Source: an uncultured Bacilli bacterium (GTDB lineage Bacteria; Bacillota_I; Bacilli_A; RF39; UBA660). From it: a DNA stretch of 64,000 bases. The stretch covers positions 102,789 through 166,788 of the forward strand of contig CANREL010000003.1 in the NCBI GenBank assembly GCA_947629655.1, given 5' to 3'. This document shows positions 9,226-18,699 of this stretch, piece after piece. The notes under the pieces are model-generated. The model had not been told where the DNA came from. It searched no databases and was given only the letters and a program-made list of their open reading frames with translations. Position 1 is the stretch's first letter, and every line of letters begins with the position of its first letter. A program made the position numbers and the translations under genes.

Positions 9226-10821
9226 ATGATTCAAATAAATAATGTGACTTTAAAATTTGGAAAGCGTACTTTATTTGAAGATGTGAATATTAAATTTACA
9301 CCAGGTAATTGTTATGGATTAATTGGTGCGAATGGGAGTGGAAAAAGTACTTTTTTAAAAATTTTATCTGGGGAAATTGAAACTACACATGGGGAAGTCA
9401 TCATTGATAAGGGGGAGCGTTTGGCGGTTTTAAAACAAAACCATTATGAATATGATGAAGAACGCGTCATCGATACAGTCATCATGGGTAATAGTCGTCT
9501 CTATCAGATAATGAAAGAAAAAGAAGAACTTTATTCACATACAGAGTTCACAGATGAAGATGGTATGAAACTTGGTGAATTGGAAGCTGAATTCATGGAA
9601 TTAAACGGATGGGAAGCTGAGAGTGAAGCTAGTGAGTTGTTGAACAATTTAGGTGTTGAAGTCGATTTGCATTATCTACTCATGAAGGAATTACCAAATA
9701 ATAAAAAAGTTAAAGTATTATTAGCGCAAGCTCTTTTTGGAAATCCTGATATACTTCTCTTAGATGAACCTACTAATAATTTGGATATTGAAGCCATCAG
9801 TTGGCTAGAAGAATTTCTAATCAATTTTGATAATACTGTTATCGTCGTTTCACATGATCGTCATTTTTTGAACAAAGTTTGTACCCATATTGCTGATATA
9901 GATTATGGAAAGATCAAGTTGTACATCGGTAATTATGACTTTTGGTATGAATCTAGTCAATTGGCTTTGAAACAGATGAAAGAACAAAATAAGAAGAAAG
10001 AAGAAAAGATTAAAGAATTACAATCTTTCATAGCTAGATTTGCCGCTAATGCATCGAAGAGTAGACAAGCTACTAGTAGAAAGAAGATGTTAGATAAGAT
10101 TGAATTAGATGAAATAGTTCCATCTTCCCGCAAATATCCTTATATCGATTTTAAACCTGAACGCGAAACGGGAAAAGAAGTTTTAACAGTTAAAAATATA
10201 ACGAAGACAATCGATGGTAAAAAAGTTTTGAACAATGTCAGCTTCATCATGCAAAAGGGGGATAAAATTGCTTTTGTAGGAACTAATAACATTGCTAAAA
10301 CGACGCTATTTAAGATCTTGATGGGGGAAGAGAATCCAGATTCTGGAACTGTTGAATGGGGAAAGACTGTCAATAAATCATACATGCCACAAGATAATAC
10401 CGATTATTTTAATGGTGAAGAGTCAATCATGGAATGGATTGGTAAATTTTACAAAATCGATGATGAGACTGTTTTACGTGGATTTTTAGGAAGAATGTTG
10501 TTTTCAGGAGAAGAAGTTTTTAAGAAGGTCAATGTTTTAAGTGGTGGTGAAAAAGCACGTTGTATGTTGTCTAAAATCATGCTTGAAGCAGGTAATTTAA
10601 TCATTTTAGATGAACCTACTAACCACTTGGATTTGGAAAGCATTACATCACTAAATAATGGGCTCATCAAGTTTAATGGTGAATTGTTATTCTCTTCTCA
10701 CGATCATCAATTTGTCGAAACTACCGCTAATCGCATCATTGAACTAACTGATGATGGATTGATTGATCGAATGACTGATTATGATACTTATTTAGAGGAA
10801 AAGGCTAAGAAGATAGACTAA
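9226..10821 (+). CDS. ABC-F family ATPase, YkpA/YbiT type
   Basis: 531 aa with two ABC domains joined by a charged linker and no membrane segments, so it is a ribosome-associated ABC-F protein rather than a transporter. NBD1 has Walker A GANGSGKST and Walker B LLLDEPTNNLD; NBD2 has LSGGEKAR and LDEPTNHLD. The extended similarity to Bacillus YkpA (for example NVNIKFTPGNCYGLIGANG) is strong. NBD1's signature is degenerate (LPNNKKVKV) and NBD2's Walker A is degenerate (GTNNIAKTT). These two contribute to the same composite site, so probably only one site is catalytic. GAGGTGAT precedes the start. It probably acts in translation; which event is unknown. Confidence 0.88.
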   Translation: MIQINNVTLKFGKRTLFEDVNIKFTPGNCYGLIGANGSGKSTFLKILSGEIETTHGEVIIDKGERLAVLKQNHYEYDEERVIDTVIMGNSRLYQIMKEKEELYSHTEFTDEDGMKLGELEAEFMELNGWEAESEASELLNNLGVEVDLHYLLMKELPNNKKVKVLLAQALFGNPDILLLDEPTNNLDIEAISWLEEFLINFDNTVIVVSHDRHFLNKVCTHIADIDYGKIKLYIGNYDFWYESSQLALKQMKEQNKKKEEKIKELQSFIARFAANASKSRQATSRKKMLDKIELDEIVPSSRKYPYIDFKPERETGKEVLTVKNITKTIDGKKVLNNVSFIMQKGDKIAFVGTNNIAKTTLFKILMGEENPDSGTVEWGKTVNKSYMPQDNTDYFNGEESIMEWIGKFYKIDDETVLRGFLGRMLFSGEEVFKKVNVLSGGEKARCMLSKIMLEAGNLIILDEPTNHLDLESITSLNNGLIKFNGELLFSSHDHQFVETTANRIIELTDDGLIDRMTDYDTYLEEKAKKID

Positions 10822-10871
10822 TAAAATTTATTTGTAGCAATATTTTTCATAATATACTTTAGGAGGTGTTT

Positions 10872-11165
10872 ATGAAGAGTATTGATGTCAGTTCACTATC
10901 TAAATTAGATAATCCTAAAATAATAGATATTAGGGATAATTACAAATACAATCTTGGAAATATCCCTAATTCTGTCAATATTCCATATTTATTTTTGATA
11001 ACTAATCCTAAGGATTATTTGAATAAGAATGATACTTATTACATTTTATGTGATAGTGGTAATACCAGTTTGCGATGTGTATTAGAACTATTAGAACTCG
11101 GATATGATGTTGTCAACATTGAAGGTGGATATAATAGTTATTTAAAGAATAAGAGAATGAATTAA
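10872..11165 (+). CDS. Single-domain rhodanese-like protein
   Basis: 97 aa, a single rhodanese domain: IIDIRDNYKYNLGNIPNSVNIP is the typical N-terminal motif, and the catalytic loop starts at Cys60 (CDSGNTS). The usual loop-end Arg is replaced by Thr, so substrate preference may differ from thiosulfate sulfurtransferases of the GlpE type. It is cytoplasmic. The start is the ATG at 10872 after a perfect AGGAGGTG; the GTG inside that site was not used. It has no close operon partner. Confidence 0.8.
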   Translation: MKSIDVSSLSKLDNPKIIDIRDNYKYNLGNIPNSVNIPYLFLITNPKDYLNKNDTYYILCDSGNTSLRCVLELLELGYDVVNIEGGYNSYLKNKRMN

Positions 11166-11188
11166 ATGAGTTATACTCATTTTTTTCT
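11164..11188 (+). terminator. Intrinsic terminator after the rhodanese gene
   Basis: An 8-bp stem (11164-11171 with 11175-11182) overlaps the end of the gene and is followed by T-rich sequence. Confidence 0.8.
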
Positions 11189-11277
11189 TTTTGTGTAAAA
11201 GAGTGACTAAAATGAAAAAATTTTATTTTTTACATTATTTAAAATGATATAATTGTTTTAGAATAGGTGGTAACGTA

Positions 11278-12312
11278 ATGAAAAAAGTATTAATTTTAAC
11301 GATTGTTTTTGTCCTTTTAGGATGTTTGTTCGTAACTATTCCAGTTCGAGCTGATAGTGGTTGGGATAGTAGTTATGACTCTGGTGGCAGTTCTTCGGAT
11401 AGTGGTTCGTCATTTTCTGGAGGTGGAAGTAGCGGTTATGATTATGATGGTTATACATCGGATGTAACTATGGATTTTTCAGTCTTTGATGCCATCATCA
11501 TGGAAGCTTTTGTATCCATTCATTTCTTACTATTTTGTATTTTGCCTTTTTGCCAAGCAGTCTTTAAGAATAATGTCAAAAGAATGGCCATATTACTCAT
11601 GGCACTTCGAATTGGAATATTATTGTTCTTAGATTTCTGTGTAACACCTAATGTTGCTATGGTTGACTTTGTAGCGCTATTTGTCTTAGCGGCATTTAAT
11701 ATGATTTTTCTCGTAAAAAAAGGCGATAATAAGGTAGCGGATGAATTCAATAACATTTTTGTCACTTCCCCTGAAATAAGTAGTGAAACACTTGCTGGTT
11801 TTGGCATAAATGATCGTGAAGCTCTAAAACAAGAATTTTTCCAAAAATATGTCGATATTCAAAACGCTTGGATGAATTTTGATTATGATGCGTTACAAAA
11901 TTTATGTACTGATGAGTTATACAACACTTATAAATCTCAGTTAGATGTATTGAAGTTAAAGAATGGTCAAAATATTATGAGTGACTATAAACTTGAACAG
12001 GCGAAGGTAGTTGCTGTACGTGATGAAAATAATCAACTTTCAGTAACGGTAATGATGAAAATAAGTCTTTTCGATTACGTCATCGATGCCAATACGGGAG
12101 AAGTAAGACGTGGTAATAAAAATAAGAAACTTAAAAATAATTATGTCATGACTTTTGTAAAGAGTAGTATCGATACTAATAATGTCATTCATTGTCCTAA
12201 CTGTAATAGTGAAGTTCATGTCAATGCTTCTGGTGAATGTGAGTACTGTGGTACGGTCATCGTCAAATCTTCAAAGGAATTCGTCCTTGCTAAAAAAGAA
12301 AATACAAATTAG
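11278..12312 (+). CDS. Tim44-like membrane protein with zinc ribbon
   Basis: 344 aa. Signal peptide (about 1-25), a Ser/Gly/Asp-rich low-complexity stretch (about 26-60), three hydrophobic segments between about 66 and 150, then a Tim44-like domain (about 170-310; AFNEEF-type helix ALKQEFFQKYVDIQNAWMNF). A C-terminal zinc ribbon has CPNC and CEYC. Bacterial Tim44-like proteins of this layout are common in Firmicutes but have no established role. It is followed 10 bases later by a soluble paralogue of its C-terminal half. TATAAT (11248-11253) and AGGTGG precede the start. Confidence 0.72.
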   Translation: MKKVLILTIVFVLLGCLFVTIPVRADSGWDSSYDSGGSSSDSGSSFSGGGSSGYDYDGYTSDVTMDFSVFDAIIMEAFVSIHFLLFCILPFCQAVFKNNVKRMAILLMALRIGILLFLDFCVTPNVAMVDFVALFVLAAFNMIFLVKKGDNKVADEFNNIFVTSPEISSETLAGFGINDREALKQEFFQKYVDIQNAWMNFDYDALQNLCTDELYNTYKSQLDVLKLKNGQNIMSDYKLEQAKVVAVRDENNQLSVTVMMKISLFDYVIDANTGEVRRGNKNKKLKNNYVMTFVKSSIDTNNVIHCPNCNSEVHVNASGECEYCGTVIVKSSKEFVLAKKENTN

Positions 12313-12322
12313 AGGTGGTTTT

Positions 12323-12865
12323 ATGTTAGTAGATGAATTTATAAAAATAGATCCAACTTTTAATAGCAGTATGTTTTTGAGTAAGGTCAATAACATATTT
12401 GTAAAGTTGTTAACTAGTGTCATGTTAAATGAGTTGGATACTGTTGATCATTTCATTTCGGATGAAGTATATGATCATTACAATAAAATTGTTGCAGAAT
12501 TGAATGCTAAACATCAACGTCAAATGTATGAGGAATTAAACGTCAAACGTTCCATGATCAGAACAATATCAGTCACAGATACGCATTACGTCATAATCGT
12601 TTATTTGGAAGCTCGATACATGGATTACATTTTGGACTTGAATAGTGGAGAAGTAGTGAGTGGTATTAATACGCAACGCATTCAAGAAAATTACAGTTTG
12701 GAGTTCATTCGCAATGTCAATGTCAAAGAACAGGGAATTGCCAGAAAATGTCCAGCTTGTGGAGCACCAATGGATGTCAACAACTCAGGTAAATGTGAGT
12801 ATTGTGGACATGTTTATAATCAAGAAGACTATGATTATATTTTAAATAAAATAGAAAAGATTTAA
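12323..12865 (+). CDS. Soluble Tim44-like zinc-ribbon protein
   Basis: 180 aa, no membrane segment. It is a paralogue of the C-terminal half of the preceding protein: a Tim44-like region with the shared pattern DxNxGEVxxGxNxxxxxNYxxxFxR, and a C-terminal zinc ribbon CPAC ... CEYC. The two ribbons align almost residue for residue. The start is the ATG at 12323 after AGAGGTGG; an upstream in-frame start would overlap the previous gene. Co-transcription and similarity suggest the two form a membrane/cytosol pair (inference). Confidence 0.7.
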   Translation: MLVDEFIKIDPTFNSSMFLSKVNNIFVKLLTSVMLNELDTVDHFISDEVYDHYNKIVAELNAKHQRQMYEELNVKRSMIRTISVTDTHYVIIVYLEARYMDYILDLNSGEVVSGINTQRIQENYSLEFIRNVNVKEQGIARKCPACGAPMDVNNSGKCEYCGHVYNQEDYDYILNKIEKI

Positions 12866-12869
12866 AAAA

Positions 12870-12895
12870 AAAGAACTTTGAAAGTTCTTTTCTAT
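12870..12895. terminator. Intrinsic terminator between convergent genes
   Basis: A 9-bp stem (12870-12878 with 12882-12890), T-rich on the plus side and A-rich upstream, serves the Tim44-like operon and probably the facing UPF0316 gene. Confidence 0.75.
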
Positions 12896-13398
12896 TTTAT
12901 ATAGCCATTATGTACTAATTTTGTTTCCGTTACTACAATGAAAGCACTTTTATCAAGTTTTTTAATTATTTCTTTAACATCAGGAATGTTCTTGTTATCG
13001 ACTTCAATTACTAACATGTATTTTTTAGCTTCGTTATATCCTTTAGCATTGATGACGGTTACACCATAACCACTACCACTGATGACATCGATAACTTTAC
13101 GATTCTTAGTTATTACTTGCAAAGTAGAATTTCCTTGGATAAATCTTTGGGAAAGCATTCCACCTAAATAAGTTCCAACGGCAAATCCTGCTGAGTAAAA
13201 AATAGCTACCCAAATACTGTCAATATCAGAATTCAATGCTTCTCTTACCACTAAGAACCAAACGAGAACTTCAAAGAAACCTAAAAGACTGGCTTGAAGT
13301 GTTTTTGACTTGACAGTTAATATCGTACGAAATGTTCCTAATGTAACATCAAGAATTCGTACAAAAAAGACTTTAATACACAATAAAATTACTTCCAT
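12892..13398 (-). CDS. UPF0316 (DUF2179/DUF5698) membrane protein
   Basis: 168 aa. Three hydrophobic segments in residues 1-90 contain the family's hallmark RILDVTLGTFRTILTVK, followed by a cytosolic DUF2179 domain (about 95-168). The size and layout match Bacillus YebE-type UPF0316 proteins. Function unknown. GGTGATG precedes the ATG. Confidence 0.85.
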   Translation of the reverse strand: MEVILLCIKVFFVRILDVTLGTFRTILTVKSKTLQASLLGFFEVLVWFLVVREALNSDIDSIWVAIFYSAGFAVGTYLGGMLSQRFIQGNSTLQVITKNRKVIDVISGSGYGVTVINAKGYNEAKKYMLVIEVDNKNIPDVKEIIKKLDKSAFIVVTETKLVHNGYIK

Positions 13399-13535
13399 AT
13401 CATCACCCTACCAAGAGTATAAATAAATAAATGATCTTTGTCAATTTATAAAAATATTGTTTTATAATATCTAACATTTATATTATAATTAAAAATGTAA
13501 ATAATATGAGTATTATTTTAAAGAAGGTGATGTCG

Positions 13536-14117
13536 TTGTTGGACATTTTTAATCTCATTACGGAAAATGCGATTCAGTACATGCAGCATTACGGAATGTT
13601 ATTAGGATACTTCATAATTGTCCTCGAATCGATAATGCCGTGGATTCCTCTATGTGTTTTCATAGCATTGAATATCGCTTCTTTTGGGACGATTGCAGGG
13701 TTTATAATTTCATGGATGGCAACAATAACAGGTTGTGTCATTTCATACACATTTTTTAGATATATAGCAGGAAATAGAATAGAGAAGTTTATTAATAATA
13801 AAAATGGAGAAAAGTTAAAAAAAGTAGTTAAAAGTATTAAAAAAATAGATTTTTCCAATTTAGTTCTAATAGTAGCACTTCCCTTTACGCCAGCTTTTTT
13901 AATAAACATAGCTTGTGGTATGACTAAAGTCAGTTTTAAAAAATTTTTCTTATCACTTTTGATAGGGAAAATAGTCATCGTATATTTTTGGGGATTTATC
14001 GGAACGAGTTTGTTAGAAAGTTTTACTGATACTACAAACTTTATTACTATTTGTGTTCTACTAGCGGTTGCTTTTATCGTTTCTAAAATAATAGTTAAAA
14101 AATATGATATAGAGTAG
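13536..14117 (+). CDS. DedA/TVP38-type (VTT domain) membrane protein
   Basis: About 193 aa integral membrane protein with about five hydrophobic segments. It contains VTT-domain features: a charged loop after RYIAGNRIEKFI and the PFTPAFLINIACGMTKVSFKKFF segment. Family members are linked to lipid scrambling and envelope homeostasis. The start is uncertain: AAGGTGA at 13524-13530 points to TTG at 13536 or 13539, while ATG codons at 13506 and 13530 are upstream of or inside the ribosome site. It is eight bases from rmuC, probably one operon. Confidence 0.75.
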   Translation: MLDIFNLITENAIQYMQHYGMLLGYFIIVLESIMPWIPLCVFIALNIASFGTIAGFIISWMATITGCVISYTFFRYIAGNRIEKFINNKNGEKLKKVVKSIKKIDFSNLVLIVALPFTPAFLINIACGMTKVSFKKFFLSLLIGKIVIVYFWGFIGTSLLESFTDTTNFITICVLLAVAFIVSKIIVKKYDIE

Positions 14118-14125
14118 GTGATTTT

Positions 14126-15217
14126 ATGGAGATAGCAATTTTAATCATTTTGATAGTTTTAGGACTATTAAATGTTCTTTTGATTTTTATGACGTTTAAG
14201 AATAAAAAAGATGAAACTAGTATTGTTGAAAAATTGGGACGTTTTGAATTCAACATAAATAAAGAAATAAATGATTTTAAAAATGATTTAAATAAAGATT
14301 TAGATGGTAATTTTGACAAGATGAATGAAAAGATTGAGAGAAAGTTAAATCTCATCAATGATCGCGTCAATGAAAGACTTGATCAAAACTTTGAAAAGAC
14401 TAATAAAACGTTCTCAAATATCTTAGAAAGACTTTCAAAAATAGATGAAGCTCAAAAGAAAATTGAGACTTTATCTGGAGATATTGTCTCTCTTCAAAGC
14501 GTTTTGACAGATAAGAAGAGTCGTGGTATTTTTGGTGAAGTTAACTTAAAACATATTTTAGCTAATGTGTTCGGTGAAAAAAATGATCAGATTTATCAAC
14601 TTCAATACACGTTGTCTAATGGTCTAGTAGCTGATTCCATTCTCTTTGCGCCAGAACCTCTTGGTACGATCGCTATTGATTCTAAATTTCCGCTTGAAAA
14701 TTATCAACGAATGGTCGATAAGAAAAATTCAGAAGAAGTGCGTGAAAAGTATGAGAAAATGTTTAAATCAGATATGAAGAAACACATTGATGCGATCAGC
14801 AGTAAATACATAATTCCTGATGAGACGAGTGATCAAGCCATAATGTTTTTACCGGCTGAAGCCATTTTTGCAGAAGTTAATGCCTATCATCAAGACATAA
14901 TCGATTATGCTTATAAAAAACATGTTTGGGTGACATCACCAACTACTTTAATTTCAACTTTGACAGTTGTCCAAATGATTATCAAGAATATGGAAAGAGA
15001 TAAGTACACATCAATTATTCATCAAGAATTGAACAAATTAGGACAAGAGTTTTCACGATATAGAGATAGATGGGATCACTTGGCTAAAAGTATTCAAACT
15101 GTCAATAAAGATGTTGAAAGCGTTCATATAACGACAGAAAAGATAAGTAAGAGATTTGATGAGATAAGTGGTGTCGAGATTGATAAATTAGAATTAGAAG
15201 AAGGAGATGAAGATTAA
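14126..15217 (+). CDS. rmuC: RmuC family DNA recombination protein
   Basis: 363 aa. One N-terminal membrane segment (about 3-25), a long coiled coil (about 30-125), then the RmuC domain (about 130-330) with SRGIFGEVNLKHIL and the PD-(D/E)XK-like stretch AIDSKFPLENYQRM. The family limits DNA inversions and rearrangements; a nuclease role is inferred from the fold. Normal length for Firmicutes. AGGTGATTTT precedes the start. Confidence 0.88.
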   Translation: MEIAILIILIVLGLLNVLLIFMTFKNKKDETSIVEKLGRFEFNINKEINDFKNDLNKDLDGNFDKMNEKIERKLNLINDRVNERLDQNFEKTNKTFSNILERLSKIDEAQKKIETLSGDIVSLQSVLTDKKSRGIFGEVNLKHILANVFGEKNDQIYQLQYTLSNGLVADSILFAPEPLGTIAIDSKFPLENYQRMVDKKNSEEVREKYEKMFKSDMKKHIDAISSKYIIPDETSDQAIMFLPAEAIFAEVNAYHQDIIDYAYKKHVWVTSPTTLISTLTVVQMIIKNMERDKYTSIIHQELNKLGQEFSRYRDRWDHLAKSIQTVNKDVESVHITTEKISKRFDEISGVEIDKLELEEGDED

Positions 15218-15228
15218 TCTCTTTTTTT
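15204..15228 (+). terminator. Intrinsic terminator after rmuC
   Basis: A GGAGAT/ATCTCT stem with 8-nt loop spans the stop codon and is followed by seven T. Confidence 0.6.
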
Positions 15229-15276
15229 ATTGAATATAAAAAATATTTTTAATCATAATATGAATTAGGTGGTATT

Positions 15277-15498
15277 ATGAATAGAATATTCCTGTTTTTA
15301 GTCGGATTTGGTTTGACTGTTATCGGCTTTACTTTTATAATCACATATCTAAATTTGACGACGATGGGATATACGATGATGGATTACATAAAGTTTATAT
15401 TTAGAAGAATAGAGTGTGTTTTAGCGTTTGTTGGCATTATTCTCATAAATATTTCATTGTATAAAAAAGGAGAAAAAAATAATGATATACATCTATGA
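15277..15498 (+). CDS. Small two-TM membrane protein
   Basis: 73 aa with two hydrophobic segments (about 4-26 and 46-65) and a basic loop FRRIE between them. No family recognised. AGGTGG precedes the ATG. The 3' end overlaps the next gene by 17 bases and carries that gene's AAGGAG site, so the pair is co-translated. Confidence 0.6.
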   Translation: MNRIFLFLVGFGLTVIGFTFIITYLNLTTMGYTMMDYIKFIFRRIECVLAFVGIILINISLYKKGEKNNDIHL

Positions 15499-16126
15499 TC
15501 TGATTTTGAATTGGAGTGATAAGAGGCGTTATGAATTTTTTGAGTGGGAAGATGATGATGAGATTGAATATGTCAAAAAGATTCCAGTTTTTAAAATAAA
15601 TGATTTTGATAATGTCTTAAATTATACGATTAGAGTGGAGAAAGATTTTTTATCTAAAATATATAATAAGTCAGAAGCATATGGTAATAGAAAAACGGAG
15701 ATGATTGAATATGCCTGTGTTTTTTGTAATGATGATTTGAATAAAGCTGTAGCGGTTGAATTCAGTGATAGTGGGGAGAGCATGTACAAAAGTAATATCT
15801 ATTTTTTAGATTTAGATGATATCTTTGATATTGGAAGTCGTCTAAACATTTATGATTTAAAATATGAAGTCTTATGCGAAAATGATAATAGTGATTACTA
15901 TTTAACACGAAGTGAACTCATCAAGAAAAAGTTTTTAGTAAGTGAAATAAATGCCTCTTATCGCGATAATAATTATGATAAATTAAGATACATGTATTAT
16001 GAAATATTTGGTAAAGATGATTCTGATGTTGAACTGATGCGCGATCGATTGTTATCAAGTCTTGATAACGACTTTAATTATCTTCATGATAACATTTATA
16101 ATTTGATAAAGATTCCTAATTTTTAG
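15482..16126 (+). CDS. Hypothetical protein
   Basis: 214 aa, soluble, strongly acidic and rich in Asp, Tyr and Asn. There is no signal peptide, membrane segment or recognised motif. The start ATG lies after AAAAAGGAG, inside the previous gene. Coupling to the small membrane protein is the only functional hint. Confidence 0.55.
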   Translation: MIYIYDLILNWSDKRRYEFFEWEDDDEIEYVKKIPVFKINDFDNVLNYTIRVEKDFLSKIYNKSEAYGNRKTEMIEYACVFCNDDLNKAVAVEFSDSGESMYKSNIYFLDLDDIFDIGSRLNIYDLKYEVLCENDNSDYYLTRSELIKKKFLVSEINASYRDNNYDKLRYMYYEIFGKDDSDVELMRDRLLSSLDNDFNYLHDNIYNLIKIPNF

Positions 16127-16137
16127 GAGTCTTTTTT
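16109..16137 (+). terminator. Intrinsic terminator
   Basis: An 11-bp stem with one G-T pair (16109-16119 with 16123-16133) overlaps the stop and is followed by a T-run. Confidence 0.75.
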
Positions 16138-16196
16138 ATGTTCCATTCTCTTTTTTTATGATAAAATTTATATGTAACTTAAGGAGGATTTACATA

Positions 16197-18362
16197 ATGA
16201 ATGAAGTTATAATAAAAGATATAAGTAATAATTTGAATATTAGACCTAAACAAGTAGAAGTAGTTCTTTCATTACTTTCCGAAGGGAATACTATTCCTTT
16301 TATTGCTAGATATAGAAAAGAAGCAACAGGAGCTTTGGACGAAGAAGTAATTCGTAGTATCAATGAGGTATACGAATACGAAGTCAATCTATTAAAGAGA
16401 AAAGAAGATGTCATTCGTCTAATAGATGAAAAGGGAATGCTTACTGATGAATTAAAAGAAGAGATTCTTGCCTGTACGAAATTAGTTGAAGTTGAAGATT
16501 TATATCGACCTTATAAGGAAAAGAAAAAGACAAAAGCTACAGAAGCTATAGCGAAGGGACTTGAACCATTAGCTAAGATGATTTTAGAGTTTAAAAATCG
16601 CAATATTGAAGAAGAAGCTAAAAAGTTTGTAAGTGATGAAGTTCCATCAGTTGAAGAAGCAATTATGGGAGCTAAATACATAATCGCTGAAATAATTAGT
16701 GATAATGCTGAATATCGTAAATACATTCGTGAAAATATTACAAAGTTTGGAAATATTTCTTCAAAACTAAAAAAGAAGGGTGAAGAAAAAGATGAGAATA
16801 AAGTATATGAGATGTATTATGATTACAGTGAAGCTATTTCAAGAATAAAACCCCATCGCATTCTTGCGTTGAATCGTGGTGAAAAAGAAGATATTTTAAC
16901 TGTTAGTATCGATGTCAATACTGATTATATTTTGAATTATTTATATAAGAAAAATGTTAAAAAGAGTTGGACTAGTGAAGAAAAAATTGTCAAGGAAGCA
17001 GTAGATGACAGTTTTAAGAGATTAATTTTTCCAAGTGTTGAAAGAGAGATTAGAAGTGATTTAAAACTAGTTGGAGAAGATGCTGCTATTGATAATTTTT
17101 CAAAGAATGTTGAAAATTTATTACTCACACCACCAATTAAAGAAAAGGTGGTTTTAGGGTATGACCCAGCTTTTCGTACGGGATGTAAATTAGCTGTTTT
17201 AGATCCGACAGGAAAACCTTTAGAAATAGCTGTTATCTATCCAACAGAACCACATTGTAAGATTGAAGAGAGCAAAAAAATATTATTAGATCTAATCGAT
17301 AAATATAAAGTTGATGTCATCGCTATTGGTAATGGGACAGCATCACGTGAGAGTGAAGCTTTTGTTGTCGATGTGATAAAGGAATGCAAAAGAAAAGTGG
17401 AATACGTAATTGTCAATGAAGCTGGAGCTTCTGTCTATTCGGCTTCAAAGTTAGCTATTGAAGAGTTTCCAGATCTAACTGTTGAAAAAAGAAGTGCTAT
17501 TTCCATTGGAAGAAGATTACAAGATGCCTTATCAGAACTTGTTAAAATAGATCCAAAAAGTATTGGTGTAGGATTGTATCAACATGATGTTACGCCCAAA
17601 AGATTGGATGATTCATTGGATTTCGTCGTAACTAAGGTCGTTAACCAAGTCGGTGTCAATATCAATACGGCATCACCTTCACTTTTGAAATATGTCTCTG
17701 GTCTAAATAAAAAAGCCATTGAGGGAATCATTGCGATGCGTGAAAAAAATGGTAAGTTTCATTCCCGTTTAGAACTTCAAAAAATTAAGGGAATAAGTGA
17801 TAAAATTTATGAACAATCAATCGGTTTCATGCGCATTTTAGATGGAGTTAATCCACTTGATAAAACTTCAATTCATCCTGAAGTCTATGATGAAGTAGAA
17901 AAGTTATTATCGAGTATCGGTGCTGATAAAGATATGATTGGTTCAAAAGAGTTAAACGAAAAACTTAAAAATTTTGATATTGAAAAGATGAGTTTAGCAC
18001 TTGGAATTGATAAATATACTTTAAAAGATATCGTTGACGATTTGTGCAAACCTAATCGTGATCCACGTGATAACATGCCTAAACCTCTTTTGAAGAGTGA
18101 CGTTTTACATATTGAACAATTGCACGTCGGTGACAAGTTACAAGGAACCGTTAGAAACGTAGTCGATTTTGGAGTGTTTATTGATATAGGTGTTCACAAT
18201 GATGGATTAGCACACATATCAAAACTTACAAATAGATATATTAAACATCCAAGTGAAGTCGTCAGCGTTGGCGACATAGTCGATTGTTATGTCTTAAATG
18301 TCGATTTAGCTAAACAAAAAGTGGCTTTGAGTTTATTGCCACTTGAACAAGTAGGAGAATAA
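16197..18362 (+). CDS. tex: Tex family RNA-binding transcription accessory protein
   Basis: 721 aa. The order of domains is that of Tex/YhgF: N-terminal helical region with FIARYRKEATGALDEE, a YqgF/RNase H-like domain with GYDPAFRTGCKLAVLD (about 320-450), tandem helix-hairpin-helix (about 480-560) and a C-terminal S1 domain (about 640-720) with GTVRNVVDFGVFIDIG. It binds RNA; roles in transcription and ribosome rescue have been described in other bacteria. The start is the ATG at 16197 after AAGGAGG; an earlier in-frame ATG has no site. Confidence 0.93.
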   Translation: MNEVIIKDISNNLNIRPKQVEVVLSLLSEGNTIPFIARYRKEATGALDEEVIRSINEVYEYEVNLLKRKEDVIRLIDEKGMLTDELKEEILACTKLVEVEDLYRPYKEKKKTKATEAIAKGLEPLAKMILEFKNRNIEEEAKKFVSDEVPSVEEAIMGAKYIIAEIISDNAEYRKYIRENITKFGNISSKLKKKGEEKDENKVYEMYYDYSEAISRIKPHRILALNRGEKEDILTVSIDVNTDYILNYLYKKNVKKSWTSEEKIVKEAVDDSFKRLIFPSVEREIRSDLKLVGEDAAIDNFSKNVENLLLTPPIKEKVVLGYDPAFRTGCKLAVLDPTGKPLEIAVIYPTEPHCKIEESKKILLDLIDKYKVDVIAIGNGTASRESEAFVVDVIKECKRKVEYVIVNEAGASVYSASKLAIEEFPDLTVEKRSAISIGRRLQDALSELVKIDPKSIGVGLYQHDVTPKRLDDSLDFVVTKVVNQVGVNINTASPSLLKYVSGLNKKAIEGIIAMREKNGKFHSRLELQKIKGISDKIYEQSIGFMRILDGVNPLDKTSIHPEVYDEVEKLLSSIGADKDMIGSKELNEKLKNFDIEKMSLALGIDKYTLKDIVDDLCKPNRDPRDNMPKPLLKSDVLHIEQLHVGDKLQGTVRNVVDFGVFIDIGVHNDGLAHISKLTNRYIKHPSEVVSVGDIVDCYVLNVDLAKQKVALSLLPLEQVGE

Positions 18363-18363
18363 T

Positions 18364-18699
18364 ATGAAAGAAAAAATAGAAGAATACATAATAGTTATAG
18401 ATAGGCTTTTAGCAAATGATAAAACTGATTTTCGCAAATTGAAAGAAGATTTATTAGTTCACATATCTTTTTATCAACATGAGCGATTGGTCCATCTTCT
18501 CGTCTTGATGCTCGTGGGGATAATTACGACTATTTTATTGATTGCTACTCTTTCTTTCACTAATATCTTTTTAATTCTTTTATTAATAATCTTCATATTG
18601 TTATTAATTCCTTATATTTTTCATTATTATTTTTTGGAAAATAGAGTTCAAATGTTGTACAGTTTGTATGATAAAGTAAAAGATAAAATAAAAAAGTAG
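18364..18699 (+). CDS. Small two-TM membrane protein downstream of tex
   Basis: 111 aa: a charged N-terminal helix (about 1-40), two adjacent membrane segments (about 45-85) and a basic C-terminal helix. Both ends are predicted in the cytoplasm. No family recognised. The ribosome site TAGGAG lies in the last codons of tex and the gene starts one base after the tex stop, so it is co-transcribed with tex. Confidence 0.6.
   Translation: MKEKIEEYIIVIDRLLANDKTDFRKLKEDLLVHISFYQHERLVHLLVLMLVGIITTILLIATLSFTNIFLILLLIIFILLLIPYIFHYYFLENRVQMLYSLYDKVKDKIKK

Noticed and set aside
12182..12322. Longer N-terminus for the soluble Tim44-like protein
   Set aside because: It would overlap the conserved zinc ribbon of the previous gene; the ATG at 12323 has AGAGGTGG in front of it and begins the conserved part.
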